DNA of 38,183 nt from Calocera cornea HHB12733 (taxonomy: Eukaryota; Basidiomycota; Dacrymycetes; Dacrymycetales; Dacrymycetaceae). Below the pieces are notes generated by a model, which had not been told where the DNA came from, did not search any database, and was given only the letters and a program-made list of their open reading frames with translations. The stretch is taken from contig KV424139.1 in the NCBI GenBank assembly GCA_001632435.1, positions 1 to 38,183 on the forward strand, given 5' to 3'. Position numbers and translations under genes: made by a program. Positions 30,050 to 38,183 of this stretch are shown piece after piece (position 1 is the stretch's first letter; each line of letters begins with the position of its first letter).

Positions 30050-31803
30050 TCAAGCAAGACTATGTCCATGACGCAGCATTAGGGTGTAGATCTCCCAGAT
30101 GTTGAGCAAAGACATCTTAGGTGACCCCACAGCGACGTATAGTTCTGCGCAAGCAAGCTCCATCTCATCCGACACAAACTGAAAGAGGCCCTGTGGGCTA
30201 AACTCGGCGATGAGTTGGTCCGTGTACTCCGGAGGCACCGCGATGAGACAGTCTTCCATATCCCACTCTTCAGGGTGGAACCAAAATTCGTCCGGAGAAT
30301 CCCCAGTCGGGAGGTGAACTCGACGTTGGCGGCGGATGCGACATGCGTTTCGTTCCGACACGTACTTGTCTAGTTCTTGTTGAACCAGGCGAGCCCATAG
30401 CCAACGTGATACCGAGCTGAATTTACCGTTCATAAACACTAAATCGACTGCAAGATGGTACACAATGCTCACTATTCGATCGGCACTGCTTCATGATATA
30501 TTCCCGAGCGCACTCCGATGGCCCACGCCTCTAAGAAGGATTCCAGGACATTCTCGTACAAGTACCGCCAAGATCGTTCAATGGTGATATTGTAAACTGA
30601 CTTGATGCTTGAGAATGCCGGAATTTCGACAGGATCGAGGTTGGGGGCGAATGCAATACTTAGTGAATGTTGATCAGCCTGTCAATGAGAGACCAGGGAG
30701 CGGCTAACCGGAGTTGAGTTTGTAGTTTCCCAAGAAGACCTCCTTCGGTGCCCTGATCCAAGGTCACTCTGATTGGGATACCTGCATGGTGTCAGCAAAG
30801 TCAGGCGACAGGATGAGCTCACGCACCCCCCTCCTTGCGAACGACTTGAAGGAACAGTGCCGCCGGTACAGACTGAAGGCGGGAATTGGGAACTACCCAT
30901 AAGCCAAGAAGACGTCGGCTGGCCTTGTCCCGCAGTCCCCAAATTGGCAGCTCCATCCGCGCCAACTTGTCATGTCCATCACCACTCCACTCTTCACTAG
31001 GTCCCAAAGACCATAACGACGTATTATGTACTTTCTTGTGTGGCCCTGGTGCCCGAGCAAGGGCATACCCAGGATTAAGCGTAGACAAGAAAGATCGCAC
31101 GAAGGTTCTGATGTTATTGTCAGCGTCCCTAGTCATACGTGAGACTAGTGCATAGCAGCGTACCCACTCGCATCCTGAATACCCTTTTGCAACCGCACCT
31201 TCAGCAGGACACGGTCACGTCCCCACCTATTCATCAAGTCTTCTTCAACCACCTCAACGATCGCTTCTCCCACTTCTTGGACTGAGTGAACAGGACGACG
31301 GGCCGTAGGGATGCCAAGTCGTTTCATCCAGTTGAATAGCGCCCGTTTGCTGGCGATCCCTTCGTTAAGTAGACAACGCAATAACGAGAAGATGACGGCC
31401 AACCTGAGATGAATGCCGTGAATTTGCCACAAATCGCGTATCATCTGCTTGCGACTCTGACCGCGCTGAACCATGCTGTTTAGGATGGCCCGAACGTCAT
31501 TCTCGTTTTGTTTAGAGACTACGAATGGTTAGCATATTTTGAACACGGGAGCGATGGCCTCGATCACGTACCCGCTCGGCCGCCGTATTGATTATTCCCC
31601 GTCGGATTGCGATTGAAAGTACTGACTTCTGCAGCTTCCAGGTCAAGTGCTGGTCCGTTCTCCATGGGGGGGGTGAAGAAGTTGCCTAGCGAGAGCCCCT
31701 CGAGAGCTCTGCATATCTGTCCCAGTGTATCGGATGGGAGTGCTGGGTTATCCGGCCACGGGCTAGAGCAACGGCTGCACTCCTTGACACGTATAGATTT
31801 CAT
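30050..31803 (-). CDS. Integrase-core-type DDE protein (transposase-derived)
   Basis: Six exons (31803-31572, 31518-31164, 31107-30827, 30781-30709, 30658-30473, 30416-30050), with introns of 45-56 nt, give about 497 aa. The N-terminal part has a helical segment (MVQRGQSRKQMIRDLWQIHG) like an HTH region. The catalytic core follows with a plausible D-D-E triad: D239 in SGDGHDK, D298 in VTLDQGTE and E341 in YNITIERSW. The C-terminal region contains LWARLVQQELDKYV, RIRRQRRVHLPTGDSPDEFW and ELACAELYVAVG, wording I associate with integrase-core proteins of mushroom genomes. These are transposase-like, but their transposition is unproven. No terminal inverted repeats were found around it. All phases agree, so the gene is not visibly broken. 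The start is uncertain, since a GTG-initiated extension exists upstream. Confidence 0.75.
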
Positions 31804-31877
31804 GATCTCTCGCACCGTCCGAATAGCCTTCTCGTGAACCCGCTAGACCGAGAGCAGACTTGTGTCCTCGTGCTGCA

Positions 31878-32195
31878 ATGTATGTATTGGCCGATCGTGA
31901 GCTGCGGATGCCGGGCTTTCCTGACGTCAAGCGACATTCTTTCGAAGGGGCTCCGGAGTCTCTCCGTTCATCAACGAGGGAGGAGCTCTTGATGTGTATC
32001 GAGATGTACCGAGCGGTCCTTCGTTATCGGGCAACGACACATAAACCGCTCGACACCGATGAGTTCCTTGATCTGTGGCAACAACTAAACGGCCTTGTCG
32101 GTGCTTCATGTGAACGACTTAAGCGGGGAGCAGTATGCCGTCCTCGTCATGCGACGTATCGGACCATCGACAGTTGCCGGTGCAGTGCCTCCTGA
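31878..32195 (+). CDS. ORF from the first copy of a tandem coding-derived repeat
   Basis: A 105-codon open frame starts at an ATG and spans the first repeat unit: residues SFEGAPESLRSSTREELLM, then LDLWQQLNGLVGASCERLK, ending RCSAS. Similar peptides are encoded by the second and third units in other frames (near 32265-32489 and 32404-32631), so a protein-coding ancestor is likely. I do not recognise the family. Whether this copy is expressed cannot be judged, and it may be a relic. Confidence 0.3.
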   Translation: MYVLADRELRMPGFPDVKRHSFEGAPESLRSSTREELLMCIEMYRAVLRYRATTHKPLDTDEFLDLWQQLNGLVGASCERLKRGAVCRPRHATYRTIDSCRCSAS

Positions 32196-32700
32196 TATCT
32201 GGCGACCTTCTTTCGAAGGGGCTTCGGAGCCTGTCCGTTCATCAACGAGAGAGGAGCTCTTGATGTGGATGCAAATGTACCGAGCGGCAGTCTTAGGCGG
32301 TCCGTCGTTATCGGGCAACGCGCCACAGCGACACATCAACCGCGTGACACCGATGATTTCCCTGATCTCTGGCAGCGACTGAACGGCCTTCTCAACACTT
32401 CATGTGAACGACTTAAGCGGAGAGCAGAATGCCGTCCTCGTCAGGCGATGTATCGGACCATCGTCAGTTCCCGGTGCAGCGCTTCCTGATGTCCAGCGAC
32501 CTTCTTTCGAAGGTGCACCGAAGCCTGTCCGTTCATCAACGAGGGAGGAGCTCTTGACGAGAATCGAGATGTACCGAGCGGCGGTCCTTCATTATCGTGC
32601 AACGCGCCACAGCGACAGATCAACCGCTTGACACCGATGATTCTCCCGATCTCTGACCACGGCTGAACGGTCTTCTTGAAACTGCGCGTAGACGGGATAG
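31920..32700 (+). repeat. Three diverged tandem copies of a 270-295 bp unit
   Basis: TTCTTTCGAAGG starts at 31937, 32208 and 32502. Each is followed by a closely related TCCGTTCATCAACGAG, GAGGAGCTCTTGA and ATGTACCGAGCG. Spacings of 271 and 294 bp show the units differ by small insertions or deletions. The encoded peptides are similar but in different frames, so the duplication arose from coding sequence and has since decayed, at least in copies two and three. Confidence 0.85.
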
Positions 32701-33537
32701 GCGAGGAGCAATGTCGCGCGGTGGGAATGTGACCCACTCTCGGTATCCAACGGTTCTGAACCTCATCCCAATGGCTTTCCCGATGTGCGGATAGATTCTT
32801 CGGAATACAATGGAATGTATCTCATATTGGGGCTGCAGGGGCGGGCGTTCCCGCCCAGGCGAGTACTGGTGACATGGACTTCAAGGGTGATGGCATAGAA
32901 AGGTCTGACTGGTTTGAGGGGCAATCGCGAGGACTGATGGATAAGTTTTCGGCAAGATGCGATACTGGGTTGCCGCTCTGATATAGACAGTGACGGCAAT
33001 GCTTGATACCTTGCAATCTCGGTGCTTCGTGATCCGCGTTAGAAGTGATGGATGACCAGGGTCCCTCTTATCATTTGCGGATTACGACGCAGTTCCCGCC
33101 GATTACGATGGACGGGCGGGTTGTCATGGTGCGGAGGCTAATTATATCCTGGACATCGGAGGGTCTCTTGCGGTACTGTATTGAATATCTACCTTTTGAT
33201 TTCAGGGTCTACTGCTAGGCATGCATTTCTGCTGGCTGTTTCTTCGAAAATATATCCAATATTCACATGGAGATGTTCTCTTGCTGTTCTTTGATCCGAC
33301 TGTCGCGAATGCAATCGAGCAAAGAAAGAGCGTTGCCCCAGCGAGATCGCTCATCAGTCCGATTTGAGGATAACGTACAAGGCAGGCCGACGCATAACTA
33401 TCCCTGGGATCCGGTGATCTCGACGGGTGACGGTGGCTGAATGTGATGTTGTATGATGTATAAGAACGCAGTGGTCTTGATGTAGTACGTCTGCATCCAC
33501 CTATCCACTCTCGTTCCGCTGATACCCTGAGCCTCAC
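32701..33537. other. Gene-free region
   Basis: About 840 bp without a supportable gene. The open frames are short and lack splice partners. No repeat was recognised beyond the tail of the tandem unit on the left. Confidence 0.4.
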
Positions 33538-33756
33538 GTGCATACGATCATGCCAGGTCTTTGTGAGGGTTGCGGCTCTAATTATCCTTTCTTGGAGCAA
33601 TCGTACTGCTTTTCTTGTCAAAGGAAATTGAAAGAAAGCGGAACCGGGATGCTGAACGCATGCCAAGGATGCAGTAGGGAATACATGTTCCTCCCATCGG
33701 GTCACACTTGTGGAGAATGCAAGCGGAGACGCACGGACACAGGTGCGCAGAATTGA
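33538..33756 (+). CDS. Small CxxC-rich ORF, possibly first exon of a larger gene
   Basis: A 72-codon ORF (or 68 codons from the second ATG) contains four CxxC pairs: CEGC, CFSC, CQGC and CGEC. They form two similar halves, each with a CxxC, an aromatic hydrophobic stretch (YPFLEQ / YMFLPS) and a second CxxC. This spacing suits two small zinc ribbons. Similar double ribbons occur at the N-terminus of larger mushroom proteins such as some alpha-kinase-type ones, which is recollection rather than a check. A TGA ends the frame at 33754-33756. A downstream exon could not be identified. Confidence 0.4.
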   Translation: MHTIMPGLCEGCGSNYPFLEQSYCFSCQRKLKESGTGMLNACQGCSREYMFLPSGHTCGECKRRRTDTGAQN

Positions 33757-34330
33757 AAGCGTCCAGTTGACTATGCTAATTATATCAGGCAAAAGTGAGG
33801 AGCGAGACTCGCAGCAAGCTGGAGCACGGTCCATCAGGAAATGTACAAGGATCTATCTAGGTAGAGTTATGCTATTTCGAATACAAGTTTCACATACTCT
33901 GTATTGAACCTGGGGGTTATATTTTAGCAATGTATGCAACTGTTTTGGAACACTATAAATTGACTTTTTTATAAACTGTTTTATAATTCTTGACTATTTG
34001 TAACATGTAAAATAGCCTCTAATTTAGCAGAGTTATGCCATTGTATTATGCAGTAATGCTAAATAATCTTCACTAGGATCTTCGAAGTATAAGGTAATCA
34101 AGCACCATCTATGCTTATGTAATCCATGTGAGGGCACTGTAAACTGGCAGATGCTGTTATTGCTGGTTAGGACTTGGGTGGTATATTTTCCTGACCACAT
34201 GGGATCTTCAGGACCTAGTTGGTGTTGCTGGCAGAAAAGGCTTATCTAATCCATGTGCTCAGCTGGGCAATGGAATGAGGCAATGACAAGCCACACTATA
34301 TGATTGCATTGGTAGGATAGGCTAGATTGA
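33757..34330. other. AT-rich gene-free region
   Basis: This is markedly AT-rich compared with the rest of the window, particularly 33900-34100. It contains no ORF of interest and probably includes the 3' UTR of the DUF6532-like gene. It could also be decayed repeat sequence. Confidence 0.5.
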
Positions 34331-37039
34331 CTAATGTTTCCTTTTGGACCGATAGAAAACTTCGGGGTCATCATCTGCAATACTTCCCTCCTCATCAGGA
34401 TCCTCCTCAACCGCATGCCCAGCATTAGACTTGTCCATTAGCGCCCTGATGTTTATGTCAGCCCTGTACCAAAAATGTCTGGAACCACTCACCGGGCCTT
34501 TGTGGCTACTGTCGTCTGGCTTGTCTTGCACGTCTCTGGATCATCTTTGCGGAACATACGGAAGTTCTTGCGAAGAATGCGCTTCGCCAGCTTGTTCTTC
34601 CTGCTGGCTTGAAACTGTATAGGTTCTTTCTGACCGGATTGCCACTCTGATAAGGCGTGGAAGAGCTGCTTCACATCAATAAAGAACACTGAACAGGAAT
34701 GATGGCCTACCGCTGTACAGATAGCCATGATACCTTCCGATGGAAAGGGTGTGAAGAAATTGGGAAGAGCCACCGCATCTCCGGTAGCTCGGGGTTTGTT
34801 GTAAAAGCAGTGGCCTGCAACATAGATGATTGCCTCATGGAGGAACATACCATCCAGCTCGACCTCCTCGTTCAACACCTCAACATTTGCATAGATGAAC
34901 CGGTAATTGGGACGCTCCTCTGTCCCTATCAGCCACTGTATGGCCTCGGCAATGCCCTTCTTGTGGGTACCGTGGGGTATGATGAAGTAGGCGTGAACGG
35001 CTTCTTCTGCTTTCATTTTCAAGCGGCTGCGGGCCGACAGGAGGCTTTGGTGAATCTAGACGAAGGTCATGTATGCTTCCTCCAGCTTAGCAGGATGGAA
35101 CCATACCACTTTCTGAATGCCCTTGGCCCTTTGTCCTTCAATTAGAGGCTTGCCGTTCTGCTTTGCCCATCGGTTAGCATATGCCACAGCAGTCTCCATG
35201 TTCTGTTCCCGCTTCACTCTGTCTGGCCAAAAACCTCCAGAGGGCACAACGTGCAATACACGGTACATCCGGCTGGCGGTCATGATTGTCAACTTCATAG
35301 TGCTCGTATATGCCCCGAGGAGATTTTCTCTCTTCCCCGGGACCATGTGGGGATCTGCACTCTGGGCTGTATTCGCACCATCCAGTTTCACCCTCTTCTT
35401 GGGTCTTTCATACATCTGCGCCAGCCGGAAACGACTTGAGTGATGTGTGGATCCAATAAGACATGGTATTCCTACCTTCCCGCTGTGCTGCCCTGCTGAG
35501 GACCCCTTCTGTTTGCCTGGGCGTACAACTGCCGGCATATCCTCACTGCTGTGCCCGCTTTCATCCTCAGTCTGGATGATGGCCAAGCTCTGGTGCCTAT
35601 GCCTTGCCAATGGGCGTACTGCGCGTTCCTTTCCCTCCCAGCGCCATCAGATATGTGACAACCAAAGTAGGATGATCAGGCGCACCTTTCCTGCAGTTTT
35701 AGAATGAACTTCTTGGCTCATCTCTTGTAACATCGCAGTCAGCTATGCCATGATTAGCTCACAACGTTTGGCATACAGCGCAGCGGTGCGCACCTGGCCA
35801 AACCCATCCGACTCGTCTCCATCATCCACTGCATCAGTGGCCTCCTCTTCTCCATCTTTGTCTCTCTGCAGATCCGCCTCCTCACTTGTGTTGTCTCCGT
35901 CCTCTGAGGGTTCCAGAACAGGACGACCTAATTCACCAGTGAGACTGACATTCTTAGACTGTTGTGCACCAGAACATGTACTTGACCCGTCTCGCTGTAG
36001 CGGAGCACAATGACCAGTCAATGTGAAGACAAACAGAGCCATGCAGTATAAGGGGTACTGACGGCAGCGAAGCTTTGTTGCAGCTTGGTTTGACTTGTCC
36101 CTGCCGACTTTTGAGAGACCTTCGCGTCTTTGCCGTACCGGGGCTGAGCCACCCAATCAGCTTCCGTACCGACAAGCGAGACAGCTCTGACATGGGCGTT
36201 GTTCTTGACAATATCCGTACGCACGTTTGTTGGTGGTTCGTCTATGAAGCGATACATAAGGCGCAGTAGGGAATGGTTGGTAAACTCGGCTTACCAATAT
36301 CTTCTACCCCAGCATCGGTCTCTGTTCCTTCTATCTCATAGTGCTTGCCTCCACCCCCTTTTCCAGCATGGGTCTCATACTCGTCTTCCCCCTGAAATTC
36401 GTCTTCTATCCGACTGTCTGCAGATTCATCTTCTTCGTAATCCTCTTCATAGTCGGACTGTATCTGTGCAGCCTTCTTTGTAGCTTTCGTGTCACCGCCG
36501 TGTTGTACAACGCGTGATGGAGCCCTTGTTTGCGGCCTCCGTGTCTTCGGTGCAGCTGCCGGGGCCTTCTCTTTGGGGGTTCCGGTTTGATCTCGTCAAT
36601 AGGGTTAATCCTGTTGCCATAGTTGTCATCATAGCTCACTTTTCTGTCTACCCGTCCGCCCTTTCTGGTTCAGCATGCGAAGGTCATAATGTTTCATGGG
36701 CTAGAGATGATCAGATTACTCGCACAAGAATGAATGTGAAGGGACACACCGCCTCTGTGCGACCCGCCTTCTGAGGTCCTGTCTTCCGTACTCCACCTGG
36801 CTGAACGACGGATGCCACTGCACGCCTTTGCCTCCCTCCGCTTGAACCATTGGACGCCTCCCGCACCGGAGAGCATGGGTTTCCTACTGCAAATTGCAGT
36901 GAAGCAGGTTGTGTCTCCACTATGAAGGCAGAATGTACCTTGTAGCCGCCTCGATCGTCTAAGCCGTTGTGTGCTGCTTGCCTTGCAGTGCGTCAGTATT
37001 GTGCCTTGCATATGGCAATATAGCCGCTACTTACCTCAT
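34331..37039 (-). CDS. DUF6532-like protein, 11 exons
   Basis: Exons 37039-37035 (tentative), 36981-36750, 36700-36652, 36591-36295, 36241-36063, 35994-35794, 35721-35686, 35634-35476, 35415-35107, 35055-34493 and 34445-34331 give about 714 aa. The first half is disordered, with basic RRAV and KTRRPQTR patches and acidic DYEEDYEEDES and DDGDESDG runs. From about residue 415, LLGAYTSTMKLTIMTASRM and then a helical region with GMFLHEAIIYVAGHCFY, LPNFFTPFPSEGIMAICTAV and LFHALSEWQSGQ follow the topology I associate with DUF6532, an expanded mushroom family of unknown function often near transposons. All internal exon phases match. Introns are 47-72 nt, and the 60-nt one at 35475-35416 could be retained in frame. 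The first exon and start are uncertain. Confidence 0.6.
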
Positions 37040-38183
37040 CACTGTCCTCCATAGAGCTGTGGTACCTTTGAGTCCTCGGACAGAAAGAAGGTGGACGACG
37101 TAGGAGGCAGAACTGCTGTGGTGGGCGGTCAACCCTGATCAACATACTCTCTACCCAAGGCTGTGCAGAAGCCCCGGATTCTAAATGCGCTAGTTCCGCA
37201 GTGCTTTTAGATTAGTGCTACTACAAAATCATGAGTTTAGTACATTTACGTCTACTCAGAGTACATTTGTGTCTACTCAGTGTGCAGCTATTATGGACCT
37301 CTGCAATTCTTGCCAGATGCGGTTCCCATGCGCCACAACAGTCCCTCGGGGGCCCCTGAAATGGAAGTCCAAGTGTGTGAAACTAATGATGGGAAATCAC
37401 AACATCCTCAGCTTCTACTTCGCTCCAGGACAATGCAACAACAGATTGACCACAAAACATGGGGCAAAGGCAGCCGGACAGCCACCTTCTCAAGCTGCAT
37501 TGCTGCACTAGAGCCACTAACAGGTAGTGTTCTTGGGCAAGACGCAATCGGAAATCGGACCTAAACAGCTTTGAGAAGCTTGACATTACTAGGACATGGC
37601 TGACAATAGTGAGGCCTACCAAAAGCTTCTCAATATTTCCCATTCAACCCGAATTACTGCTGCTGCCTCTCTCGTGGCATCTGCGCTTCCCTGCACCCGT
37701 GCCTCTTCTGTTCACTCCTTCCGGCCCTCCTCGGCTCATCCAGCAGTCTCATGTCTTGATGAAGACACCTGATCCCCAATGATGCGTGCATGCTGGTTTG
37801 TTGTTGATGAGCCAGCCACAGCGCAGCAGCCGCCCTCCGCACCTCTTACAACACATTTGTGGTGACTGGTTAGTTTAGTATTGGTTGCACAAGGTCTATG
37901 AGTTTGAGAATACTAGGATAGTGTCTTGAGTGGGGATGTACCTGCGTCATAAGTACAGGAGTATGTTCAGTATTCAGAACCAGTTGAAGCGTTGCAGGAT
38001 CGGCACCCTGCTGAGCGCGTCCTGTTTTGGCTTTGAGGTGATCACGTGGCTGTGAAGTGACCACTTGCAGTGCAAGTGGTCAACCTGCAAGTGGTCAATC
38101 TCTTAACACCGCAAGTGGTCAACCTCTTAACATTGATCAGACTGCACTCTTACTGATCTGCATTTCCGGCCACAGGTACCTAC
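37040..38183. other. Right-end region without a confident gene
   Basis: An ORF at 37215-37511 has ordinary composition but no recognisable family and no plausible splice partner. The rest contains short frames only. The last 130 bp hold a repeat cluster, listed separately. Confidence 0.4.
38058..38122. repeat. Direct and inverted GCAAGTGGTCAA motifs with a hairpin
   Basis: GCAAGTGGTCAA occurs at 38072-38083, 38087-38098 and 38111-38122, and its inverse TGACCACTTGC at 38058-38068. The inverted pair forms a perfect 10-bp stem with a 3-base loop (38059-38081). CTCTTAACA also repeats nearby (38099-38107 and 38124-38132). Such arrays of direct and inverted short motifs are common in the sub-terminal regions of DNA transposons. 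The element, if any, continues beyond the window. Confidence 0.75.

Noticed and set aside
37215..37511. 98-codon plus-strand ORF
   Set aside because: There is no domain, no good start context and no compatible exon, and two alternative frames of similar length overlap it.
38000..38183. Telomere or subtelomere signal
   Set aside because: No TTAGGG-type repeats are present on either strand. The short repeats there are of a different kind.

Overview
The window looks like nuclear DNA of a basidiomycete fungus, most likely an Agaricomycete (mushroom or polypore type). Almost every gene is split by introns of about 45-75 nt with GT...AG ends. The gene content fits as well: a fused fungal-type ergothioneine synthase, a SWIM+RING protein, a DUF6532-type protein and an integrase-core-type DDE protein of the kind scattered through mushroom genomes. 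All gene models were spliced by hand from reading frames and splice signals. No transcript or database evidence was available.

Left part (1 to about 11.8 kb), GC-rich housekeeping-type genes: the 3' end of an unrecognised gene (1-448), a 2.1 kb gene-free stretch with repeated CTTACGGGC motifs and hairpins, a mitochondrial-type LYR protein (Cup1-like, minus), a divergently transcribed nucleolar-type G-patch protein (plus), a SWIM/RING-finger protein (minus), and a complete Egt1-like ergothioneine synthase (minus, ten exons, with an 840-nt first intron and a 12-nt exon).

Middle part (13.5-26 kb), with visibly weaker G/C third-position bias: a complete PIF1-family helicase (plus), three multi-exon genes I do not recognise (408 aa plus, 670 aa minus, 1029 aa plus; the last carries a Cys/His cluster and internal repeats), and a Rad9-like subunit of the 9-1-1 checkpoint clamp (plus).

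Right part (26-38 kb), repeat-rich and progressively AT-richer: a roughly 92-bp minisatellite array interrupted by 820 undetermined bases, a small OB-fold-like ORF, an apparently intact DDE integrase-type gene (minus), three diverged tandem copies of a 270-295 bp coding-derived unit, a small CxxC-rich ORF, a DUF6532-like gene (minus), and a cluster of direct and inverted GCAAGTGGTCAA motifs at the right edge. This part has the look of a transposon-influenced accessory region. No prokaryotic operon, CRISPR array, rRNA or tRNA was seen. The best candidate for something undescribed is the block of three unrecognised genes between the PIF1 helicase and Rad9, especially the 1029-aa protein.
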